From contig CM066918.1 in NCBI GenBank assembly GCA_033964015.1, positions 25,379,387 through 25,443,386 of the forward strand: a stretch of 64,000 bases of DNA. The letters are read 5' to 3'. The notes beneath the pieces were generated by a model. That model did no database searches. It was not told the DNA's origin and saw only the letters and a list, made by a program, of their open reading frames with translations. Position 1 is the stretch's first letter; every line of letters begins with the position of its first letter. This DNA comes from Scolanthus callimorphus. Taxonomy: Eukaryota; Cnidaria; Anthozoa; Actiniaria; Edwardsiidae. Below are positions 54,475-64,000 of this stretch, in pieces. A program made the position numbers and the translations under genes.

Positions 54475-55970
54475 TTAGTTTCCCTGGGCGGGATATGGCC
54501 GACTTTGACGTCCAGAACGAATGGCTTGAAAATTCTGGGGAGGGATTCTAGGGTCCCTTTGATATTGATTGGGATTTCCCTGGTTCCTTCGCCTACAATT
54601 GTAGTAAGCATGCCCGTAAATATTGCAATTGGTACAAAAAGGACGTCCTTCTACACTTCTCTGTCCCCTGTAAAAATTCCTACGTGGTTGGGGTCGAAAG
54701 ACTGGGGCTTGGGGGTTAAGCTGACTTCCCATTTGTTTTCTAACCTCCTGTCTGATCATTTCTTGCATGTCTATGTTCTGGTTTTCATGCTGAAAATTAG
54801 TCTGTCGTTGACCAATTTGGCTAAAAGTTGGTCTTTCCTCACGAATTGCAGCATTTATTGGTGCTGAATTATTCTGAGAAAACATCAGCCCTTTTAGTTG
54901 ACCCATGATTTCCTGTGTAATTTGCTTAGTGTCTACGACAGGCGCAACAGCGGAACGTTGAGTTATGCTATCTTTTAGCATGGCGTAATTTTCTGCTTTT
55001 TCAAAGGTATCCGGTTCCCTTAAAACAACATATTCTTTGATTTCGTCTTTTAGACCATCGACAAAGTAATGAAGCCACTCCGACTTAGGTAAGTTCAACC
55101 TAATACATTGCTGTCGTATGTCCGTTACATAATCAGAAAGCGGCTCGTTTGGCTTTTGTTTCCTTTTACACAGCATTTGTCTGAGGCGCCAATTGGAAGC
55201 ACTTGATGCAAATTGTTCTTTCATTTTCTCTATAATCTCATGTACCGTTAGGTCGTCTTTGTCCTTCAGTGAGTTGAACCAAGCCAAAGCATTTCCTTTC
55301 AGACACAAAGGCAAACCTTGAGCTTGTTTTTCTTCAGTCCAATTACAAAAATTAGCCATTTGTAAAAAACTAGTTATGAACTCTGTCACATCTTCTTTTT
55401 GTTCGCCCTTGAAAATAGGTGTAGTAAACATTCCCTTCAAATTCACTGCGTCAAGATATGAATCTTGTATTTGCGCAATCCTTCTTTCTTTTTCTTCGTT
55501 TAGCGCCCTTAGACTATCGAATTCATTATCAAAACGGTCTGACATTTCTCTAATTGCTGTTAAAAGACCTGGAGAAGACATGCTTTCAGTCAACTCAACA
55601 GCTTGTTCTTGTGATTGTCTATGAAAAGGAGGATCCGCACCCTCACTTAATTCAGGCGTTTCTGTCCGAGAACAACAATTTTCACGTTGATCAGAAAATT
55701 CTTCAGTTTCAGTATTTGAAAAACTATCTTCTTCATCAGAAAAATCAGAAAAATCTACTTCATTGCCTATTGAAAGTTCATCGTAATTTTCAGGCAACGG
55801 AGGTCTAGGTGGCGGACGTTCTTCAAAATAACCGTAGGTTGACTAACAGAAGAACTAGAAGATACACTACCGTCTTCGATTCGAGTGGACTGACGTGAAG
55901 GAGTCAGTGCCCTTATTCGTTTCAAAATTCCACTGTTAATACGTTTTGAAACTTGAGTTTCTTTACTCAA
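54475..55970 (-). CDS. gag: Gypsy gag: capsid and CCHC nucleocapsid
   Basis: The main frame (about 55827-54475, ~440 aa) has an acidic N-terminal region, a helical capsid-like core (FKGEQKEDVTEFITSFLQM, then ALAWFNSLKD typical of retrotransposon Gag) and a CCHC zinc knuckle (CTNCNIYGHAYYNC) followed by a basic Arg/Pro-rich end. No ATG opens this frame at its 5' end. An adjacent frame starting at the ATG at 55970 (a basic stretch then SSSSSVSQPT) runs into it near 55830 and would need a one-base shift there. This is either a recent frameshift, a sequence error or an unusual start. Gag would form the particle that packages element RNA. Confidence 0.85.
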
Positions 55971-56230
55971 TTTTTCTGTCTTAGAACTTTCGCCAACTTC
56001 TTCCCTGGCTGCCTGGCTAGCCAGGGCTTTTGCTTTACTCCTGGTTACCGGCAGCTTGAAAACTTAAAAATATTCTTACATTACAAAGAAAGTACTAATC
56101 TGCTTTTTAATTTCTTTACAGAAACTTATTCAAAGAAAATGTGTAAAATGGCTGGCCATCTCAAAAGAATCCAAGGGAAAGTTGTCAACCCAACATACAC
56201 CACACTAACCTTCAAAGTTCTGCAATGAAA

Positions 56231-56248
56231 GTCGCGAGTTCTCCACCA
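56231..56248 (-). other. Candidate primer-binding site
   Basis: One base after the 5' LTR on the minus strand the sequence is TGGTGGAGAACTCGCGAC. TGG is the complement of tRNA CCA ends. I cannot name the tRNA. Confidence 0.5.
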
Positions 56249-56249
56249 G

Positions 56250-56702
56250 TGTAACGGGTCGGGATCGGTGTCTTTCAATTGAACACGATTTTCTTACTAT
56301 ACTGTACTACTATACTACTACTACCTTTATTCAAGTTACATACGCTTTATATAGGTGCTGGCTCTCGGAAGGTTCCCATGGGAGATTAGCCTGATAAGGG
56401 GTGTTTTTAGTGCCAAATGTAGGAATGTCCGGTCAATGTCTAGAATTCGGACTTAGACCAAGACTATCAGATCAGAGCATGTGCACTAACCGTGGGAAAA
56501 GGGATTATCTTAAAAACGGGAAATACCGTTGAATTCCAATGGGAAGTTCCGAGCACCACACTTATAAATATCGTAATCTACAAAAGTGTACTTATGATGT
56601 AGACGTAGGGGAAACTACAAATGACTACAAATATACAATAATTCATGTTAACTGGCATGACTACAAATTAACTAGTGAATTTACTAGAATCGCTTCGTAA
56701 CA
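56250..56702 (-). repeat. 5' LTR of the Gypsy element
   Basis: 453 bp, identical by eye to 45145-45597. Should contain the element's promoter and poly(A) signals; a TATA-like TTTATAT occurs near 56345 on the plus strand. Confidence 0.92.
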
Positions 56703-56905
56703 CTTCTACCATGGGAAATTCAGCTTTTCCCATGGATGGGTTTCTGCAGAAATTCCCTGTGTAAGGCGAGTCCCCTGTGGTGGGCTGAGTGTGACTGGAG
56801 ACTCGAGACCCAAACAAGGCACGTACCTGAATAACAACGCGCGCAGCAAAGACACCTCTTTTCTCTTTACGAGGGATCTACAAGCAGTGTTAATCTAAAG
56901 TGCGC
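56703..56905. mobile_element. Right half of the inverted-repeat element split by the retroelement
   Basis: CCCATGGATGGGTTTCTGCA, AAATTCCCTGTG and CTCGAGACCCAAAC are the inverted counterparts of 44950-45080. CTTC at 56703-56706 completes the retroelement target duplication. Confidence 0.7.
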
Positions 56906-57509
56906 TTCTCCATCACCTAGATGTGAAGTGAATAAAAAAAAAACACAAATACTTTGTTTTCCACTTTATTCTTCTTTGTATGGTACATTTCCTTTAACTT
57001 TAAAAAAACTATTTCTAATGCGGACTTGTAGCCTCGCCATTGTCAAGGGTTTTGAGCAGTCGAAACAGGCCAGCGGCTTCTCTTATACGGCTAAATTCGA
57101 TACAGAATGCCTGTACTTCGATGAAAAGGTCCTGTAGATCAAACAGAAAACAAACATAAACTCGGCAACTGTAAATGTTTCCGATGTTTGTGTACTGTGC
57201 CCAACCAATACGTTTGATTTTCAGACTTTAATAATTACAATTTATATAAATAATACGTTACACAGGAACGGATCCGCAAATACCGTAGCTTAGCTAATCG
57301 TGGCCGATGAGTGAAAGTGAAATAACAATTTTTTTCTTCCGCCGCCAATGTGTAAGTAAGTTGTGCGCCAATGGATCTACCCCCGTCACGCTGTGTTGTC
57401 GACAAATTAAATGAGAACAAGCCTTAATTGGGCAGTTCAAAAACTCCGCAACACCTGTTGAGGGCTTCAGTTTCAGTTAACGACCCTGAACATTGTCCTA
57501 ACCCACCCT
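56906..57509. other. No gene seen
   Basis: AT-rich DNA with short open frames lacking motifs, leading into the 54-bp minisatellite. Confidence 0.35.
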
Positions 57510-58005
57510 GGAATTCCAGCAAATGTATGCATGTCCACCCCGGAATTCATGTTTAACCACCCTGGAATTCCAGCAAATTTCTGCATGTCCACCCCGGAAT
57601 TCATGTTTAACCACCCTGGAATTCCAGCAAATGTATGCATGTCCACCCCGGAATTCATGTTTAACCACCCTGGAATTCCAGCAAATGTATGCATGTCCAC
57701 CCCGGAATTCATGTTTAACCACCCTGGAATTCCTGCAAATGTATGCATGTCCACCCCGGAATTCATGTTTAACCACCCTAGAATTCCAGCAAATGTATGC
57801 ATGTCCACCCCGGAATTCATGTTTAACCACCCTGGAATTCCAGCAAATGTATGCATGTCCACCCCGGAATTCATGTTTAACCACCCTGGAATTCCAGCAA
57901 ATGTATGCATGTCCACCCCGGAATTCATGTTTAACCACCCTGGAATTCCAGCAAATGTATGCATGTCCACCCCGGAATTCATGTTTAACCACCCTGGAAT
58001 TCGAT
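57510..58005. repeat. 54-bp minisatellite, ~9 copies
   Basis: The unit GGAATTCCAGCAAATGTATG... CACCCCGGAATTCATG repeats every 54 bp with almost no divergence. Two EcoRI sites per unit. Because 54 is divisible by 3, several frames on both strands stay open, giving overlapping repeat ORFs that are not evidence of protein. Confidence 0.95.
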
Positions 58006-58490
58006 AACGATTAACCCACCCAGGAATTTTACTCCTGTAATAAGGTATCAACCCTGGAAAGATGGATAATCCTGGGTATAAGTGCTAGGGAATTCTAATC
58101 AAATTTTATCCTTCTGTTTTTCAAGGGATAAAATTTGGCATGAAAAAACCTAGCATTTATATCCCTGGCTGCTAAAGGATCGCCCAACAAAGTCTTCGAA
58201 GGGGGTGCACAGGCCGCAGCTAGACATTTGGGGGGGGGGGGGGGGAGCCTTGGTCGTCCTTTGTTTTTGCTGGGGGGCAAGCAGGTACTTCGGAAACTAA
58301 ACATTTTACTTTGCTGGGGGGGGGGGGAACTTCCCCCTCTGCCCCTTCGCTAGCTACGACACTGATGCTGATTTTTTTATTACTTGTCGTACTCTTACCT
58401 TGACATCTATTATTTTATTTCGTATTAGTGACTGTAAAAACACACAAACCTGAAACGTAAATCAAACAGGAAAATCTCAGACTTAGAAAT
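58006..58490. other. Repeat-like flank with G runs
   Basis: A short hairpin near 58100-58150 (AAATTTTATCC / GGATAAAATTT) and two long G runs (~58232 and ~58317). It leads into the second LINE, with no ORF1 upstream of it. Confidence 0.4.
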
Positions 58491-61400
58491 ATGCCTCAAA
58501 GGTCCCAGTTTTTTTTTCACGTAGCTGATGACGGGCTACCTGTGGATGAAGACCAACACCTGAACGCCTCGCGACTCAGACAAGTACACGATGCCCCGTG
58601 TGATAAAATACAAGAAATCCTGAGGATAAAAGACTCAAATAGAGCCCTTGTGGTACACCTGAACATCAATAGTCTACAAAATAAGTTTGACGACATCAAG
58701 CTACTAAACATCACACTGAAAGCTCATATTTTGGTCCTGTCCGAGACCAAGATCGACCGTTCCTATCCGAATGCACAGTTCCGACTACCAGGATACCAGA
58801 TGTATCGTCAAGATCGGGCTAAAGGAGGTGGTGGCCTACTTGCATACTTCTCCACCACCACTCCCTCTAAGAAACTGAAACTCCCCAAGACCTACACAAC
58901 CATCGAAGCAATTGCGGTCGAATGCTCTATCGGCAGGCGCGAGCTGATCTTCTTGGCCACATACAGACCACCTAAAAAGAACACAGGACCTAGATATCTA
59001 AGAAGGGTCGAGGAAGAACTAAACAATCTCTTTCAATGGGCAAATCTGCAAAAGCAAACAGTCGTAGCTGTTGGTGATCTCAACATGGACAGGCTCGAGC
59101 CCCAAAAAGGAGAAGGGAAGGTCTTAAAAGATATTGAGGAAGTCAATGACCTAAACTGCCTGATCACGGAACCCACAAGAATTACGGACCACTCTGAGAC
59201 TCTACTCGATGTCCTCCTTACCAATTCACCGGAGCTTTTGAAGCAGTGTGGGGCCTATCAACCCGGACTTAGTGATCATCACTTGATCTACGGTGTAATG
59301 GATGAAAAAGTCACCAAGCATAAGCAAAAAATAATAGAGTTCAGGCAAACCAAGGACGTCGACTTCGATCAACTCAACAAAGACCTCGTGGAAGCACCGT
59401 GGCATGTGGGTGAAATCTTCAACGAAATCGACGACAAGTATGATTTCTGGAAAGGTATGTTCGAGCATGTAGTAGACGACCACGCCCCCATCACAAGGAA
59501 AAGAGTCAGGGGCAAGGACATTCCTTATATGACTCCTGAATGGAAAAGGGCCATACGCGAGAAGCGGAAGTATGCAGCCAGGTTCGCTAAAGAAAGGACT
59601 GCAGAAAACTTTGAACTTAAGAAAAAGTACAGAAATATTGCAACACGTGAACGCAGGAAAGCAATAAGAGCCTATTGGCACTCAAAATCAGAGTCAGCAA
59701 ACTCTAAACCTTCGGAGTTCTTTGACACATTTAGGCCTTTTATTAGCGATAAGAGCAAAGAGGAATCGCCTATTTACCTAAAGGATAAAGATAACTGTGT
59801 CGTTACGGACCAGCCCACGGTAGCAGACATGTTCGCAAGCTACTTCACCGACGTCGCTAAGGACATCGGTGGCACCGCGGCTCGCAACTTAGATGCAGAC
59901 GCTCTTGGAAACCATAACAGCATCAGGTCTATTCGTGAGGCGCATCACCCAGCCTCATTTGAGTTCCAGCCGACAACAATGGAGACTGTCAAGACCCTCC
60001 TGGAAAAACTAAATCCGAGAAAGTCAGGCGGGTGGGACAAGAGTATCACGCCCAGATTGCTGAAGTCTGTGGCAGAAGGCATTTCACCAGCCTTGACGAC
60101 CCTTTACAATAGCTGCATTGTGCAAAATACGTGGCCCTCGCTCTGGAAGAGAGGGGAATGGACACCGGTGTTTAAAAGGACGATCAACAGGAAGATAAAA
60201 ACTATAGACCTATAACATCTTTGCTCATTGTTGACAAAGTGTTTGAACAGTTGCTAAGTACTCAGATAAATGGTCGCTATAACCAACACCTCTATCAGAG
60301 AATGACTGCTTATCGAAAACGTCACAGTTGTGAGACCACCCTGCTAGTGTTACTCGAGGATTGGAAACTAGCAATCGATAACAAGAAACTTGTACACCTC
60401 CTTTCTACTGACATGAGTAAAGCGTTCGATTCTTTAAGCCACCCTCTACTTCTAAAGAAACTTGAAGCCTACGGCTTTAAGGGGAACTCACTTGAACTTA
60501 TGGAATCGTTCTTCACAGATCGCTATAACCGAGTTAAACTACAAGGAGTCTCCAGTGATTGGAAACTGATGGTTAGAGGTTGCCCACAAGGGTCCTCTTT
60601 CGGTCCACTCCTTTGGAACCTGTTCCAAAATGATATGGCTCAGCTGGTCAAGGATGGTAACCTAACCATGTACGCCGATGATCATCAACTCTACACCACA
60701 GCGAAAGATCACAATACGGCTCGTGAATCGCTACAGAACATTGGCCAAACAGCTCTCTCTTGGTACAACGATAACTTTCTCCTGGCCAACCCTGACAAGT
60801 TTCAGTGCCTTGTCGTGAACCCTAGGGACCTTGACAAGGATCATGGTGCCGATGAACCATGTGACCTCTGCATTAATGATCAAGTAGTAAAGACCACCTC
60901 CTCTGTCAAGTTACTAGGGGTGGATATAGACGACAGTCTGAACTTTTCCTTACATATTAGTGAAGTCTGTAAAAAAGCGGGACGGAAAATAGGTGTGCTG
61001 ATGCGGCTCAGAGATTTAATCCCCTGTAGCGCCAAACTGCAGCTGTTCAAGGCTTATGTCTTACCCAACTTGACATATTGCCACCTTGTTTGGCACTTCT
61101 CAAAGGCTTCGGACACACGCAAACTGGAACGCCTACAAGAGAGAGCGCTTAGGGCTGTCTATAGAACTCACACAGATAGTTACGACGACCTCCTCAAAAG
61201 GCCAGGCTGCCTACCCTCCAAAACAGGCGCCTTCAAGACATTGCTATTTTAATGTATAAAGTAAAGTACGGCCTTGCCCCGTCTTGCATATCTCAGCTCT
61301 TTGAGCTTAAGTCAAACTACCGTTCCCTTAGAAATAGTGACTTTACTAAGCCCCGGTTCAACACTACTTTCGGTAAACATTCCTTGAGATTTCTTGGCCC

Positions 61401-61536
61401 GACCATCTGGTCGAAACTCAGCACTACCCTTAGAAATGCGCCTAGTCTGAATAGTTTTAAAGCTAATATTAGGAAGATAGATCTTGCGGGTTTCCTCGAT
61501 AACAACGATAATTGTTGTGGTCTTTGCACCTCCTAG
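58491..61536 (+). pseudogene. LINE ORF2 endonuclease/reverse transcriptase with two frameshifts
   Basis: Three consecutive frames: 58491-60215, then to 61252, then to 61536. The first carries the endonuclease (VVHLNINSLQNKFDDIK, LSETKID, RAKGGGGLLAYFS, TYRPP, VAVGDLNMD, SDHHLIYGV) and the start of RT (NPRKSGGWDKSITPRLL). The second carries RT motifs LSTDMSKAFDSLSHPLLLKK, CPQGSSFGPLLWN and MYADDHQL. The third carries the C-terminal tail (KHSLRFLGPTIWSKLSTTLR). The first break lies in an A run near 60174-60177 and the second near 61200. Without these it would be a ~1000-aa ORF2. Confidence 0.85.
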
Positions 61537-61864
61537 CGTCCTAGGTGTCGTGCTGGTAGACCGCGGCGGTTACCGTTGTTGTCTCACGAAACCTGCACGA
61601 TCTCATCTAAATTTGAATTTAATATAGATGCATATGCATGTTATATTTATTGTAAAAGTTATTGTAAATAGATCATCACCCTCCATCTGTTGTAAATAGC
61701 CCTCCCAATCCATTGTAAATAGTCTTCCTAGTAAATAGAGTAGTATAGGAGTAATTTAGGAATATTTCTTTTTCGTTTATATTCTGTTGTGTCCCCCATT
61801 AGCCAATCATGGCTAAATAATATTGACACGTTAATAAAGTCTTTATTATTTATTATTATTATTC
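58491..61864 (+). mobile_element. Second LINE (CR1/L2-like), ORF2 only, frameshifted
   Basis: Contains ORF2 (58491-61536), a ~330-bp 3' UTR and a TTATTATTTATTATTATTATT tail at ~61843-61864. No ORF1 is visible upstream. It belongs to a different family from the 5.5-9.8 kb LINE: the protein motifs and 3' UTR do not match. Two frameshifts make it inactive. Confidence 0.85.
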
Positions 61865-62830
61865 CAAAAAGTCCCCAGAGTTTCTTACCAGTCGTACTAG
61901 TCGATTCTGCATGTATTTGTCCTTTAGATTCTCGCATGTAGAGATACAATTGGATATGTAGAGATGTACAAACTCTTGTGGTAAGCCTGATGCCTGCGGA
62001 AAAAATACTTTGAGATGAGGAGATGGCAGTATTTATTCTAAACCTCCTTGTTTTACCATGATAAATGACACCATCTAGACGAACGTTAGTATTTATGGGC
62101 GTTTCAGTTTTGGTAAGGGATTTTTTTGGGTATAGCCAAAGTCAAAAAGCGATTTGGGAGATATTGGCATTTAGCATCTCCCGGGTCATCAAATGTAGCT
62201 CTTTTTAGCGGAGCACCTTAGCGAACGAAGGCCGCAGAGCGGAGCACCATAGATATCGCAGGAAAAATACAATAGCTCAAAGTACCACTCCGATTATACG
62301 ATCGACTTCGTTTCTCATGGTTCAGCGGTATTCTCATGAGTACTGTGCGTGCGTGTCTCTCTGTCCAACATACCACAGGCAACCCAAAAATCATCGCTCA
62401 TTTTTGCGGGAAAATACTGCGCGGCTTTTAGCCAGTGGCTCACTCTATATATTACATAGGAGAGCGTACGTGGAATGGTGCATTAATTGCCTCCTTGTAT
62501 TCTCCTTGCGCGCGCAGAGAAAATATGAATCCCTTACTGTAGTCAGTCTGTTAACCACTTCCATCGAGTGTAGAGACATCTCCATGTTCACAAGAACTGA
62601 TAAATATCTAAAAAAAAGAACATACGAATCGATAATAAGATATTGCAGGGGGCTAGGTTGGACTAAACAACATCAGAGCCAGTGACCACTAAATTGGAAA
62701 TGATAAGAGTCATTCTCTGGAATTTGTGGCCGTCCAAATGTATGTTGTCCAAAAACCAAATGTAATGTATGTTGTTAAAAAACCTAGGGGACTGCACCTT
62801 CCTGTCGCTCCCTGTGTGATGTCGTGCTAT
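61865..62830. other. No gene seen
   Basis: Intergenic DNA with short open frames lacking motifs. GCGGAGCACC(T/A)TAG recurs near 62211 and 62239. Confidence 0.35.
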
Positions 62831-63111
62831 TTAACAATTAGACCTTGAGGCCGAATGTGCTATGATGAATAGACCATGAGGCCGAAGGCCGAATGGTCTA
62901 TTGATATCATAGCACATGAGGACGAGAGGTCTAATTGTTTTAGTATAAACCAACTATTTGGTCGGTTTTGGCAATGAATTCCATTATTTTACTTTTCTTG
63001 CAAAAAAAGGTGGTGGTTTTGCCAGGTACGGTCTATCACTAATAGACCACTAGTAGCTCAGCCAATCAGAATGCAGGATTTGTAATAGACCATTAGTTGG
63101 TTTATACTAAA
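62831..63111. mobile_element. Two abutting hairpin (MITE-like) elements
   Basis: First: TTAACAATTAGACCT near 62831 is mirrored by AGGTCTAATTGTTTTA ending near 62942, with inner arms TGCTATGAT...AATAGACCAT and ATGGTCTATT...ATCATAGCA. Second: TTTAGTATAAACCAACTA at 62938 is mirrored by TAGTTGGTTTATACTAAA ending at 63111. They share a boundary. Confidence 0.65.
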
Positions 63112-63424
63112 TAAGAATAAATGGAGCTTGATCATCCCAACCCCCGTTTTGGCGGCCAGAGAAACCCATCAATAGACTGTCAAATCAAAGATCTCCGACG
63201 CTTAAATAAAACTCTAAAAAAAACGCAATTATGGTCATCACTATTCGATGAGCGTTGGCATAGGTGCTTGTCTGTGTGGAAATATACTTGTATGGAGTAG
63301 CAGATACCATAGCAACCAAAAAGCCCTGTCACACAGAACAGAGATCAGAGGGAGTGAAATCCATCTGTATTTACCTATCGAGTAGTCGCAGAACTCTAAA
63401 AAAACAATATTAAAAGGTACCCGA

Positions 63425-63835
63425 GCTGCTATAAATACCTACTCATTAAACTGGTTTGACTGCATCAGTTTGAGTAGAACTTCAATAGCCACTAATGGAT
63501 TGTTCTCAACCAGATCAGGCAGCTAAAAAAGAGGATGATTTGGTTAATAGTCTGGACGGCCATTACTTGGCTGGACTCTCCAACATTAAAAGTGAGAGAA
63601 ATAATGACGAGAATTACATTTACAATGTTGTTAATGATGATTGTAAAAAGTTGCACTTAGGATAGTCCATGTCCCCGTTTTTCTTTTTTCCTCCTATGGA
63701 CGATTCCAGCTGTAACGCCGCGCGCACTGCATGTCGGTAGATGTGGGACATTTGTCGAACAAACTCTTAAAAAAGCGCGCACAGCATTCTAGTAGTTGCG
63801 AGACACAGCTTATATATTAGGCATTTCTGAATAAA
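63425..63835 (+). other. Candidate small gene: TATA box, 56-aa ORF, AATAAA
   Basis: An ATG at 63495 opens a 56-codon frame to the TAG at 63663. The peptide is acidic and hydrophilic (MDCSQPDQAAKKEDDLVNSL at its start) with no signal peptide or recognised domain. A TATA-like CTATAAATA lies ~65 bp upstream near 63429, and AATAAATAAG occurs at ~63831. It might equally be the first exon of a gene running out of the window, or chance. Confidence 0.3.
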
Positions 63836-64000
63836 TAAGAGCGCGCGCGCTTAAAGCTGGAGTCGTCCATTAGAAGTGCATGGGAGAAAGGCATATCTAC
63901 GGTTTTATACCCTTGTCCGAGAACACACCAATATCTAATCATTCAGAGGTGGGTCGATCAAGGTTTTTGGAAATGTAGGTGCGTTTCAGTTTGAAGGAGC

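Larger units (their letters stand above)
45145..56702 (-). mobile_element. Ty3/Gypsy LTR retrotransposon with envelope-like gene, antisense RING gene and nested MITE
   Basis: 11,558 bp, transcribed on the minus strand. Both LTRs are 453 bp, TG...CA-ended and identical as far as I can read, with CTTC on both outer flanks (45141-45144 and 56703-56706). Order in the sense direction: 5' LTR, primer-binding candidate, gag, pol (PR-RT-RH-IN-chromodomain), a Harbinger-like MITE, an opposite-strand spliced RING gene, an env-like gene, a further ORF, polypurine tract and 3' LTR. Identical LTRs imply recent integration. An envelope plus a chromodomain in one element is uncommon. Confidence 0.92.

Noticed and set aside
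57473..58051. Four long overlapping open frames encoding 18-residue repeats on both strands
   Set aside because: They follow automatically from a 54-bp minisatellite whose unit length is a multiple of three; no start context, splice or domain supports a protein.

Overview
This is a 64 kb piece of a metazoan nuclear genome. Its spliced genes, CR1/L2-type LINEs, Ty3/Gypsy element and very dense inverted-repeat (MITE and foldback) DNA best fit an anthozoan cnidarian such as a stony coral or sea anemone. That placement is an inference from repeat style and gene content, not a proof. Most of the window is transposon-derived, with four recognisable host-type genes embedded in it.

Layout. (1) 1801-12895, + strand: the 3' half of an M1 aminopeptidase gene, eight recognised exons covering the ERAP1-C-like region. 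One large intron holds a nearly intact CR1/L2-type LINE (about 5540-9778) whose ORF1 has a SAP motif and an SGNH-esterase domain with an internal deletion. (2) 13-23 kb: MITEs, a 134-bp tandem repeat and a 6.1-kb foldback, MULE-like element (16639-22750) with minisatellite arms and an apparent 11-bp target duplication. (3) 22891-28386, + strand: a homologue of chromatin-complex subunit BAP18. (4) 31375-29799, - strand: a two-exon gene of unknown function. (5) 31948-36083: a 4.1-kb foldback element. (6) 41560-37424, - strand: a complete ten-exon RAG1-like gene predicted to encode 1009 aa. It keeps the N-terminal zinc regions, the RING region, the CxxC/HxxxxH zinc site and the first and last acidic catalytic positions, but has serine where RAG1 has its second catalytic aspartate. 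(7) 45145-56702, - strand: an 11.6-kb Ty3/Gypsy element with LTRs that read as identical, gag, protease-RT-RNase H-integrase-chromodomain pol, an envelope-like glycoprotein and an extra 3' ORF. It also carries a spliced RING-finger gene on the opposite strand and a nested Harbinger-type MITE. (8) 57.5-64 kb: a 54-bp minisatellite, a second, frameshifted LINE, hairpin elements and one small candidate ORF.

The genes do not form a pathway. The main interest is the intact RAG1-like gene and the young envelope-bearing retroelement with an antisense, intron-containing cargo gene. All exon boundaries were read by eye from splice consensus and phase and have no transcript support here.
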